From Sorghum bicolor (lineage: Eukaryota; Streptophyta; Magnoliopsida; Poales; Poaceae), in NCBI RefSeq assembly GCF_000003195.3, contig NC_012871.2:12751022-12815021 (forward strand): DNA of 64,000 nucleotides, in the 5' to 3' direction. Positions 34,301 through 44,400 of the stretch are shown in pieces (position 1 is the first letter of the stretch; the number at the start of each line of letters is the position of its first letter). The notes below the pieces were generated by a model. The model did no database searches, had not been told where the DNA came from, and worked only from the letters and a program-made list of their open reading frames with translations. A program made the translations under genes and the position numbers.

Positions 34301-34482
34301 AACGGTGGTCGGGAGCTTGGTGTCGTCACGCGCGTGGTCGGAGACGACGTGATCTCAGATTGGATCTGGATCTCTTTCGGAACCGTGGTCGCGAAACCGC
34401 CGCTGCGCGTCGTCCACGTGATTTGGCCGACGGTGAACGTGAGGCCTTCGGGCACGGTCGCGGAAGCTGGGATCGTGACCAT
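31339..34482 (-). CDS. gag: Gag and protease of the Tat element
   Basis: 1047 codons from the ATG at 34482, about 48 bp inside the 5' LTR. Residues about 455-630 form the Retrotrans_gag capsid domain (WPRNFKLEKLKKYDG, WEELRQAFIDNF). An Arg/Asp/Gly-rich stretch follows. Near residue 714 a zinc-knuckle variant, CQLHPKSNHTMEEC (CX2HX4HX4C), is seen. The protease domain has VDGGSSIDILF near residue 859, where DGGSS is the usual Tat form of the aspartic protease active site. The frame ends at TAG (31341-31339) and the same frame continues as pol. The N-terminal 450 residues are polar and poorly conserved in such elements. Confidence 0.9.
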   Translation of the reverse strand: MVTIPASATVPEGLTFTVGQITWTTRSGGFATTVPKEIQIQSEITSSPTTRVTTPSSRPPFPLYKGREIDCSDLLQALDRADSKLFEVSQLIDGVLRRPDQAARADSLKFRRPTRVTTHERLGTSLTITSTPSGRSVELKKDDYPCGLNNSASVYSQHVQSVFTKAGWSPTRNNRHHVNMVTIRELRDGQVSSTNSSTGSVPTEVVNTEDEDYDLDFPSHPPGFDRFPIFPPRRGDIVFNVSADEPAVDGETDDQRQLREQRNAERARRRADEQQQTPPGNLNDAFDMVGDQPVYKTPSANVAVAMANLDRLPDTPECQGVRTSIRAHLIAAMGQTATLLKRVQDASYTEAASDQTHRSRASPSRRRRSRSPDNRRGDSRRDDGGRDTDGRRQQDRVRGQEEEDQHRDLRHNIPPKDARDRINRRAAERAVHENLRRIEYDATHGPPGLRQFSSHLRQVVWPRNFKLEKLKKYDGKENPENWITLYEIAVRSAAGDEHVMANYFPVVLDQAGHQWLLGLPEDSFDSWEELRQAFIDNFIATCEQPGNKYDLERIRDRKNEPLRDYIRRFSDMRLKIPKISHDEAISAFIKGLRFHEALRNKLLRKRPSTVAELLATAKNYADADDAEKLIRDDARGTDQPSRRHDGRGRYDNRNHRRSDNRDHREGWDRRRDSRDDFRGKRPREYDHEVNTVKRPNGRRDYQDDYNKTLKGPCQLHPKSNHTMEECRVLKSIYTRRAAQEDTAKKSSKRDGHDHEDEDEDQDRDPRHQYVSPTDVVHSIFGGKVSTESKRERKLLKRACLNIDITDGLIADPKFPAWSHREIAFSRKDQWAAIPEPGRFPLILDPCINSIRFERVLVDGGSSIDILFRNSLPALKISLAQLKPYDAQFWGVLPGQSSVPLGQITLPVQFGTPDHFRTEFINFVVADFDGTYHAILGRPSLTKFMAVPHYSYLVLKMPTEKGVLTVRGNVYTAYTCEEESFKITEAIDLSIRMAETATQAAQLPPDQLRLPEQETARKNSKSKEYKEVQLVEGNPEKTALIGANLDPK

Positions 34483-34509
34483 CTTGTTCGCCGGAAAAGT
34501 TGCACGCAC

Positions 34510-34529
34510 ACCCCCTACCTGGCGCGCCA
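34510..34529 (-). other. Primer-binding site region of the Tat element
   Basis: The minus strand reads TGGCGCGCCAGGTAGGGGG just inside the 5' LTR. Its position and TGGCGC start fit a tRNA primer site; I do not assign the tRNA species. Confidence 0.6.
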
Positions 34530-34530
34530 C

Positions 34531-34989
34531 TGTCGACGAAAGCTGGTCGGCAGTCTACCTTGGGGTATACCCACGGTAGTAGTTTATCGGTAGACGGTGC
34601 GCAAACTACGAACTCGATGGTGACGCAAGACACGGACAAGCTTTTTATCCAGGTTCGGCCGCCGAGTTGGCGTAATACCTACGTCCTGCGTCTGGTTGTA
34701 TTGGATTGTGTTGAGAGATAATCTGTCCTAGGGGGGTCCCTTGCCCCTCCTTATATAGTCTGGAGGGCAGGGTTACAGATCTAGAAACTAATCCTAGTCG
34801 GTTACAATTACCATAGATAATTCGATATCAATTCCTATTCTAACCGACTAGAATCCTGCTTGATCTCCACGTCTTGTTTCCTTGCACGAAACACGGGCTG
34901 CCGAGATCAAGCCTTGAACTCGTCTCGTAGTGGGCCAAGCTTCCTAGCTGAAGTCTAGCCGTAAGGGTATAGGGGTTTATACCCCCACA
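34531..34989 (-). repeat. 5' LTR of the Tat element
   Basis: 459 bp, indistinguishable by eye from 22989-23447, with AACAG beyond it. On the minus strand the TATATAAGG word inside the LTR (complement of CCTTATATA near 34749) is a likely promoter TATA box. Confidence 0.93.
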
Positions 34990-34994
34990 AACAG

Positions 34995-35454
34995 TCACTT
35001 CAACGTTAACGCACTTGGTCACGAGGCGTTAGACACGCCAGGTGCTACACACCGGATGCTCCTCCCTCACACCGTACGCTACTCAAAGAGTTTCAAAATT
35101 GCTCAAAAGACACATCGGACACGTCCAATAATATGCCATTGGACGTGCCTCAGTATGCGACACACACTACCTAAAAACAATGCTCACGACCCTGCTGACA
35201 TCACAGCTCCTTGGACGCTCAATAGTGTTTCAGCCGTGTTCGTGCTAGAGCATTGAATGCGCCAGTGACCCACTGAAAAACACACAAAACTGCCAACACA
35301 CGTCGAACGTAGGTCCAACATCCAATGTTGTCGACCTTAGCGTTCGATAAGTGTTTCCCGCTGCAAATACTCCATGTAAGAGCGGATTCCATGCACAATA
35401 TATATGGTTGTAGATATATACGTATGCACACAGCACTACAAATTAGAAGAGATA
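34995..35454. repeat. Older host repeat, right part
   Basis: Continues the repeat seen before 10500, with GGCGTTAGACACGCC, ACCGGATGCT and TTGGACGTGCC words. Non-coding. The right limit is uncertain. Confidence 0.35.
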
Positions 35455-35782
35455 AGAGCATCTCAAAGAGATTAGCTAAATTTATTTTATAAAGATAAAG
35501 TTGGCTATTATTAAAGAAAAAAATCTCCGACTCTATAAATGACTCTTCAATTTTTGTAGCTCTCCATCCTACCTCATTCGACTCTTTAAATGACTCTCCA
35601 AATTTAGTAGCTCTTTATCCTACCTCATTCTCTCTCTAGTTTTGGATAACCTACCTCACTATCTAACTTCTTGTTTTTATAGAGTCTGTTGGACTACACT
35701 AGTATTTTTTTTCAAATTTATTTTAGAGAGTAGCTAAATCAGTAAATTTGGCTAATTTTTTCTAATCTCTTGGAGATGCTCT
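35455..35782. mobile_element. MITE with AGAGCATCTC termini
   Basis: AGAGCATCTCAAAGAGATTAG at one end and CTAATCTCTTGGAGATGCTCT at the other form a near-perfect 21-bp terminal inverted repeat around 328 bp. No coding. The target duplication is not clear, so the superfamily is not assigned. Confidence 0.75.
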
Positions 35783-36930
35783 GTCTCCAACAATAGTGAC
35801 CCAAAGTACATGACCCATTCATCCTTTGGGTAGTGCTACATGTAAAATGTTCAATACATGTTTTTGGTCTTCTCCAATAAAAAGACCCAAAAGATAACTC
35901 TTTCTGCAAATAGGTCTCGAGGAGGAAGGATGGGCCGGCTCTACAAGGATGGAGGAGGGCCTAGCGTCGCGAGGTGGACGAGGTCGTACGGAGGGAGGAG
36001 GGGGTCACCACAAGGTGCTTGGTGTTGTGCCTTGGGAGGAGGCGCCACTATCACGCCGAGGAAGGAGGGAGTGTGTGAGAAAGTGTGAGACATGAGTGAG
36101 TGAGAAACCCTAATTGGTTATATTTATATTCAAAGCGGATATCGGGCTACATATGGGCCTGTTGGACCAGACCTTTTTCGGAGGGAGGCTTTGTAGCGTG
36201 TTTGCCTCTCAAAATCGATTTACGGAGGCGATCACATTAATATGACCACCTCTGAAGTGCCTGTCTCCGAAAATCGATTTATGAAGATGGGCACTTTAAG
36301 ACAACCGCATGCGAGAATAGGTTAATTTTTAAGGCGGTTGTCTTAAGATGTTCGCCACTATAAATAAATTTTCCGGGTAAAAATGCCTACCTCGGTAAAT
36401 AAAAAATACCTACCTTTGTTAATTGTGGGCATTAACCGAGCCGGCCAAAAGGGGAGCCCGCTCAGTTAAGTTTTTAGAGTAAAAAGTAATATTTTTCTCT
36501 CACAACAAATCAACGAATAATACTTGACTTTTTAGTCGAGCGAACATGCTCATAATAGGCCCACCTTGTCGCCATGTACGCATACAAGCAAGATCTGATA
36601 GATACTACCATGTACGTATATACATGCTACACGTGCCGCATGCGCTTCAACGACGACGTAGCACGTACGGCGAGCAGCAATAATAGTGATGTAACTGCCT
36701 AACGGGACGTTGGTTGAATCCTTGAAGCAAGAAAATCTCGCTTGAGGTGTGTACGATTTTGGCAAGAAAATCCTATGTCCGGTCCATTTTGTCAAATTAA
36801 GACGAGAGCGATATATGCTATATATATCTAGATGGAAGAAAATCGGAGAGGAAGAAAAATCTCGAGCAAGATAGGTGATAATATTTTTCCGTTTTGGTTG
36901 CACGAGATATATATCGGGATTCTTCCCGTC
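35783..36930. other. Intergenic with transposon-like fragments
   Basis: 36165-36370 holds repeated CGGAGGC, CACCTCTG and CGATTTA words in both orientations, in the style of CACTA subterminal repeats. 36465-36545 resembles the small MITE at 9148-9243. No gene is supported. Confidence 0.4.
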
Positions 36931-37234
36931 CAGTGGCGGAGCTAGAATTTGAAATTTGGTATTCCTATTTCCACAAAGTCGAACCTATAGGCTTAAAATA
37001 TAGCTAATTGCACTACAAGTCAGCAACTTTAAACCAAAATTTGCTTTCTAGAATATAGATTTCTAATTAAAATGCCAGTTTTTTACATGTTTTGAGCTCA
37101 AAAGTGTAAAAATATTATATATTATAGCATTATACATTTATATATATAAATATATATACATATTTATATAAAAGTGTACCAAAATAGTTGGATATTCCCG
37201 GGAATACCGGGAAATACCCCTAAATCCGCCCACG
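36931..37234. mobile_element. hAT-type MITE, CAGTGGCGGAGC family, copy 2
   Basis: Begins CAGTGGCGGAGCTAG and ends CTAAATCCGCCCACG. It is flanked by a perfect 8-bp duplication, TTCCCGTC, at 36923-36930 and 37235-37242. Length is 304 bp. It includes an AT-rich TATATA tract near 37140. Confidence 0.82.
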
Positions 37235-37642
37235 TTCCCGTCCGAACGCTTCAGACGGCAACCGTCCGCCGATGATTTTTCCCGCGCGTTGGTTGTTCGA
37301 ATCTGAGTCCACGGTGATTTTCCCAGCGCGTCAATACGGTGCAAAGAGCGAGAAAGATGCATTAAAGTACGGCCCACCATGTGGCTCAGCGAGCGCAAGC
37401 GCCTCACACACACTCGGACCAGTGAGCACGCTACACAAAAGAAAACTTAATAACTGATATTGTAATAAATATAATGATGTAATTAGAATTTAATTTGGAT
37501 TTTTAGTTTAGCAGTTATTATTTTTTTATTGGTTAAAGTTATTTACATGCATTAGCTGAGAGATGATGTGGCCACGTGGGTGTGGTGGGCCATGTGCTGC
37601 CAGAACCCACTATGTGCGCTACCGGCGCGGGGTTTCCGCGTG

Positions 37643-37885
37643 AGAGCAAGTTTAATAATACAGCCCACTTGCTGTAAGGTTCCTTATAGCTTTCTCCCAG
37701 CCCACCCATACAATAGTTAGCTATTCACTATTAATACATGGCCCACTTGTCTCTCTCACAAAGTTTCTTGGTTTCTGTGTTCACGCTGGCTGTAAGCTTA
37801 CAGCCCGCTTCTCCTCTCTCTCCTCTCTTCTCTCCTCAAACTCAGCATCTAGCCAGCTTACAGCCCACTATAATACTTGCGCTCT
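37643..37885. mobile_element. MITE with AGAGCAAG termini
   Basis: AGAGCAAGTTTAATAATA and TATAATACTTGCGCTCT form inverted ends of a 243-bp element with repeated CAGCCCAC and GCTTACAGCCC words. It lies about 600 bp upstream of the aldehyde oxidase start, so it could affect that promoter. Confidence 0.65.
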
Positions 37886-38244
37886 GACGGCACCGAGGTG
37901 GGCGGGAGACAGCACGCAGACAGAAACGTGCGCGGGAATCATCGGACCGGGTTTACCGTCCGAACGGGCCGACCGTAGCATGCCCCGATATATATACATA
38001 TATACATCACGTGCGTTTCGGTCGTGTCAGCCATTCAACACTACCTAGCTAGCTGCCGCCGGATCCACCGTACTACCATTTAATGGCTTGTTGGGACTAA
38101 ACAAAACGGTCACGATCGGGCGCGCGCGGCGTCTGATCTATACACGCGGCCGGTGCACTGGTGGTCCGGTGGCCCTTCCGATGGGGATCCCATCCGGGAG
38201 AGGCACCCCGCGGCGTCACGCAACCACACGCGTGCCCTCGTACG

Positions 38245-38252
38245 TTTTATAG
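38245..38252 (+). promoter_or_regulatory. Putative TATA box of the aldehyde oxidase gene
   Basis: TTTTATAG lies 223 bp before the ATG. A CT-rich run (TTTCTCTTTCTC) at 38351-38375 falls in the predicted leader, as is common in plant 5' untranslated regions. Inferred from sequence only. Confidence 0.4.
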
Positions 38253-38474
38253 CTTCTCCCAGTGCCTGCTACATCTCCTCATCAGCTGGCTTAGCAAATT
38301 AAGCTTTGCTTGCACTTGCACCACCTCCTTCTCCTCCTCACGCACTCCTCTTCTTTCTCTTTCTCTTTCTCTCTTAATAAAATCTGACAACGGCGGCACA
38401 TACGCAGCTACCTCACGTTTGCTAGCTAGTAGCTGCATTTGGTCCATGCCCTAGGCGCAGCTGGTGCTCCATCC

Positions 38475-41400
38475 ATGGCGACGGCGGCGGCACCGGTGGC
38501 GGCAACGGTGAATGGGATGGCCGTTGATCGGGTGGTGTTCGCCCTGAACGGGCAGCGGTATGAAGTGGCCGGAGTCGACCCGTCGACGAGGCTGCTGGAG
38601 TTCATCCGCACCCAGACGCCCTTCAGGGGCCCCAAGCTCGGCTGCGGCGAAGGTACATACGTCTAATGATCTTAAATATAAAGTACATCGGATAGTTTTA
38701 GCTATACTTCTCGGTTTCAAATTATAAAATATTTTAGCTTTTCTCTAAATACATATTGAGTGCAAAGCAAAATCTACATCTAAATAAATCCTAAATGTTT
38801 CATAGTTTAGAATGGAGGGAGCACGTACTGTTTTTAACCATGGTCTAGTTGAAGACCGTGTAGAATAATGACTGGTTAGAGGGTCGGGTCGCTCTTTCTT
38901 GTTTTTTTTTGTCTTACTTTATTGTTTTCTTTTTGGGCCTTGTTTAGTTCCAAAAAATTTTGCAAAATCGACACTGTAGCACTTTCGTTTGTATTTGACA
39001 AAAATTATCCAATCATGGACTAAATAGGCTCAAAAGATTCGTCTCGTCAATTTCGACCAAACTGTGCAATTAGTTCCTATTTTCATCTATATTTAATACT
39101 CCATGCATGCGTCTAAAGATTCGATGTGACGGAGAATCTGAAAAATTTTACAAAATTTTTTGAAACTAAACAAGGCCTTGGGCCTTGTTTAGTTTCAAAA
39201 TATTTTGCAAAATGGACACTGTAGCTCTTTCGTTTGTATTTGACAAATATTGTCCAATCATGGACTAACTAGGCTCAAAAGATTTGTCTCGTCAATTCCG
39301 ACCAAACTGTGCAATTAGTTTTTATTTTTGTCTATATCTAGTACTTTATGCATATGTCTAAAGATTCGATGTGACGGGAAATCTGAAAAATTTTGCAAAA
39401 CTTTTTGGGAACTAAACAAGGCCTGGTTGTGGCGTTGATAATGATTTATAGCTTTAAACTCAAAAAGAGAAGAATGAGAGTGAGGCAGTGAGGAGTGAGA
39501 GTGAGAGACGGATGAACGATGTAAAGAGAAGGACAAAATAAAAAAATTACTACTTTAAATACCATAATAGATAAAAAGAATACCCCCTCCTAGTTTTTCT
39601 ACCTTTTCTAATTAGGAACATAGTTTTCGTTATATAACTAAATATACATTTATGTCTAATTTCATAGTAAAACCTGTGTATATGAAAAACCCTTACAATT
39701 TACTCTTTCCATTTCAATTTTTATTGTATTTTAACTTTTCTAGATATATCTTTTTTGCTATATATTTAGATATATGCTATGTCTAAATATATAGTACTAC
39801 TTTCATTCTAAATTATAAGTTGCTTTGATTTTTTGCTACATCTATTTTGCTACGTATTTAGATATAACCTATGTATGTCTAGATACATATATAGACAATT
39901 CTATGTAAAAAAATAGGAGGAAGTAAAAATTAAGAGAAGTGGGAAGTCTTTGCATCGAAATAGAGGAAGTGGAATCAAGTGTAGGGATGAAAACGGATCG
40001 GATACGAACGATCGATATTATATTTGCGTTCATATTTCTGGTCGGATTCGGATTTGAATATGGATAATGTTAACCATGTCGGATAAGATACGATTGGATC
40101 GACATCATAAATATACTATTTAAATATTCAAATATGATATCGGATGTTAAATATTCGAATTTGAATACGGACGGATCTATTTATACCGTTTTCATTGTAA
40201 TTATCGAGGGTCCACTATCCGCGTGAGAAAAGAGGGTCCACTGCAGTCACTGGTCCACACTGTAATCCGGTTGTCCGCATCTCGAATTGGTCCATTGTCT
40301 GCATGGGAGTACGGGGCTCCATAATACCTCGTGCTAGCACTCTGTACATGAGGAATCATGCATGCATTCGTGCGTGCGTACAAAACTGCAGATTTGCAAT
40401 CGGATACGAGGTCCCGGGTACATAAAAATCCGTATAACCACTATTCTCACATACACGCATTCAAAAAGACGTTAGGTATATTTACTTAATGAGTGATAGA
40501 ACAATGGTATATATAGTACTTCCTCCATACCAATTTATAAATCATTCTAATAATCTTGGAGAGTCAAAGTATTTCAAATTTGACCAACATTATAGGAAAA
40601 ATAGAAAGATTTATGATATCAAATAGATATTATTATAAAAATATAACTAATAAAGAATCTAATCATACTTAGATGGTATCATAAATGTTATTATAATAAC
40701 ATATAAATTTGGTCAAACTTAAAATGCTTTGACTTTCCAAAATTATAGAAATAACTTCTAATTTGGGATGGAGCTAGGGAGTACAATAGATTCGAGAACG
40801 GTAGAATCAAATAACAGACTCTCGAGATTTTGGGAACCATAGATATACATGCATCTGGAGACAAACTAAAGCAATTTTTTTATTTTTTAAAATGTAACTT
40901 ACAGTTAGCAACGGTTTTTTTTCCTGCAGAAAAAATTAACGACTATATATAATGAACAGATCTGAAACTAAATGCGTTATAGTTGTCATGTTACAACACA
41001 CAACATTCTAGGCAACAGCTAGCTAGGTGTGGATGAACATGAGACTGAATTCAAGCACTAGTATAAAGTGTGTCCAGACAAAAGATGAAGATCACGCGAT
41101 GGTGGGTGACCGTACCTGTAGTATGAAGATCACGCGATGCGTGCGTAGCTAGCTCGCTGTTTGCATATCTTGCATGCATGTGACTATTGCCCGACAGCAA
41201 GGACGACGAAGGACACCGTGCCGGGTCGACGTCCGAACAGCCATGCTATAGGCACGCACTACCGCACTAGCGATTAACTAGCGTGGCGCCACGCGCAACC
41301 ATGCAATGCAAGCAAGCCCGTACCTCCCTGCTGGATCCTCAACTCTAGCTAGGGGGTCGTAGTAGCTACCTTGAATAAAATTAATGTTGCGGTAGGTGTA

Positions 41401-44400
41401 GGTGAAGGAAGGAATATTCGGTACCACTGATAGGGCATTGTTTGCATTGGTTAGTGACCCAAATAGCCCTGCCGGGCTGGCCAAACAAAGGCATGCCTAG
41501 GCCTTGTTTAGTTCACCCCGAAATCCAAAAAGTTTTCAAGATTCTCTGTCACATCGAATCTTGCGGCACATGCATGAAGCATTAAATATAGACGAAAATA
41601 AAAACTAATCACACAGTTTGACTGTAAATCACGAGACGAATCTTTTGACCCTAGTTAGTCTATGATTAAACAATATTTACCACAAACAAACGAAAGTGCT
41701 ACAGTTCCGAAAACTTTTCAGTTTTCGGAACTAAACAAGGCCCTATATAGTTTTTAGCCTGGTATATATATATATATACACACACACACCAGGCTAAAAA
41801 TTGACCATGACAAAATTGATGATGAGAAATATGTGTTTTATATGGAAGGCCAAAACTCTATGTATGATACGTGGGACCCATATGTAAATAATTCTTGTTT
41901 TGTAGATTTAGTTACAAAGATTATTTTTGTCTGAGGTTGTCAATGGGTGAGTGCAGTGGTGAAGCCAGAAGTTTTTTTTTTGAGTCCAGGCAATCCTCAT
42001 TGCGCAAAAGAAAATATTTACCTAGCAAATTATAACACTTTTCTTTGATATATAGAAACTTTTCTCTTGAAGTTTATTGAGGGGCCCAGCCAGCCGCTCG
42101 GGTGGTTAGGCGGTGGCTCTGCCACTAGGTGAGTGTCGGGACCGGTGCTGAAGAGGAGAGAAGAGATAAGGCTACTATTAAAACTCCATCCATCCCATTT
42201 GATAAGTTATCACCCTAACCAAAACAAAAATAATTAGGATAAACTTCGTCCCTCTCAAGCAAACACTAAATAGGACGATCCTTTTCCACTCTACCTGGTC
42301 TTGAAACCAAATAGTACACGCTAACAATCCAAAAGCAACATTTTATAGCAAGGACTGTATTTTACGCCGTTTTTAGGTTCGAAGACGGCTTCCAAATTTA
42401 AACAGCCCTGAAGCTTGCAAAAATAATCTTCGGCGACAGCGATTGGGCTAGAAAGTAGCGTGTAGCGGATGCGTGATGGCGCTATGGCAGTGGAGCGATG
42501 TAAACCTGCCGCCGTAGTCCAGACTCCAAAAACGTTCAGTAGTTGCCAATTCTTCCTTTTCCATTTTTGTGCTGATGATGCATAATAATAATACTCCTGG
42601 AAAAAAAACCACTACTTTAGCGACTATTTGCAACGCATCGTTTCGTACTGATTTGAGAAACATAATGCGTGCTGTACATACTCACATTTTGACACACAAA
42701 CATTTGAGGAACTTCAGCCATTGGCCGTGAGCAACCACTAAACAAGGCGTGTGTTTGGATTGTGACTGATATTTGGCTCACATGCTCACGTGCAATTTAT
42801 TTTTTGGTAGAAGAAGTTCACTTTAGGTCCCTCATTTTTTGCGAAAGTCTGTTTTTCATCTCTGAACTTTAAAACTGGGTAAAATACATCCTTTAACTTT
42901 TGAAATCGTGCATATTATGTCCCTGACATGATTATGAGCGGTTTTGAAGACAGTTTTGTCTTTTTTTATTTTTATTTATTTTCAGCTGAATATTTGTAAA
43001 ATTATAGTAAATCACATAAAATTCATAAAATAGTAAATCTAATTTTGTTGGACTTCATATAAGTAGATCTACACAGTGAACATATAATATGATATGCTTT
43101 AGTATAAAGTTTTTGTTATAGCTTTAGATCTGTGTTTTTTATAATTAATTAGAATAATTCATAGCTATAGTTTATATGGTCCAATTGTGGTGAACTTTTT
43201 ATGTTGGGCTAATTATTATATGTTTAAACTGTGGTAAAAATTTCATAGTCATTAGATCATGTATAACTTAGTTATAGATTTATTAAGATTTAACAAGCAT
43301 AAACCTAAATAAATCTATAACTAAGTAATACATGATCCAATGAGTATGAAATTTTTACTAAAACTCAGTCATAGAATAATTATCCCACCATCTAAATTTC
43401 ATCATAATTGGACCATAGAAACTGTAGCTATAATTAGTTTAATTAATTACGAAAAGCATAGATCTAAAGCTGCATCAAAAAATTTGTACTAAAACATATT
43501 ATATTATATATTCAATGTGTAGATCTACTCATCTGAAGTCCAACAAAATTGAGTTTTCTATTTTATAATTTTTATGTGATTCACTTTGATTTTTGAAAAA
43601 ATTCAGCCGAAATAAATAAAAAGAAAAAGACAAAACGGATGTAATATGCACGGTTTTAAAAGTTGAGGGATGTATTTTGTTCAATTTTAGGGTTTAAGAA
43701 TAAAAATTAAACTTTTATGAAAGTTGAGGAACCTAAAATAAATTTTATCCTTTTTTTTGGTCACATGGGCCAATTTCTGAGTGGTCGTGTCAGGAGGTAT
43801 TGGGCCGGAGCGACGTCCAAATGCACCCTTACACATGTATGATTTTGTTGATGTTTTTTTTGAGGAACTTGTATGTGGAGTCTACATTCGTTGAATCAAC
43901 TATATTTATGTATATGTATATTTATGTTTCCTTTATTTAAAAAAGAACTGTAAGTACCAAAATAAGAAATCTATTCTAGTCGTTGTGTCTACTAGGGTAC
44001 ACTAATGAGTAATGTAGGGAAATATGCTGTATAGCACTTCTAAGAGACTATTTATATCTTTCCTAATTAACATGAATAGAGATTATGGTAAAAAAAATAC
44101 TTCCAACAGCCTCTTCAATTAGATATTTAAATATAGATATTCTCTAATCTGAATTTGTCGCAGCCAAAGATGAAGACCGAGAATGGCTCTCTAGATTGCG
44201 CACAAGATATAGAAAAAGATGTTGGAGAATATAAAGATATAGAGAAAGACTTTTACTCAAATGACTACACAAATAATGATAATGATTTAGAGAGTAGAAT
44301 TTAGAAAGTCTCTTGAAGATGCTCTTAGTTGTCTATTTATAACACCACAGTGATGTGAAAAAAGTGTCGAAACACACTAAAATCATTTTTACTTAATTTT

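Larger units (their letters stand above)
22989..34989 (-). mobile_element. Complete Tat-lineage Ty3/gypsy retrotransposon with antisense gene
   Basis: 12.0-kb element on the minus strand. Two 459-bp LTRs look identical by eye and are flanked by the duplication AACAG (22984-22988 and 34990-34994). On the minus strand the order is LTR, primer site, gag-protease (34482-31339), one in-frame TAG, RT / RNase H / second RNase H / integrase (to 28153), a long 3' region, polypurine tract and LTR. The second, archaeal-type RNase H before integrase is a known mark of the Tat lineage. The 3' region carries an intact six-exon gene on the opposite strand and a 70-bp tandem repeat. Identical LTRs imply very recent insertion. 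Confidence 0.93.

Noticed and set aside
28486..34593. Many plus-strand open frames of 60-150 codons
   Set aside because: Shadows of the minus-strand gag-pol genes.
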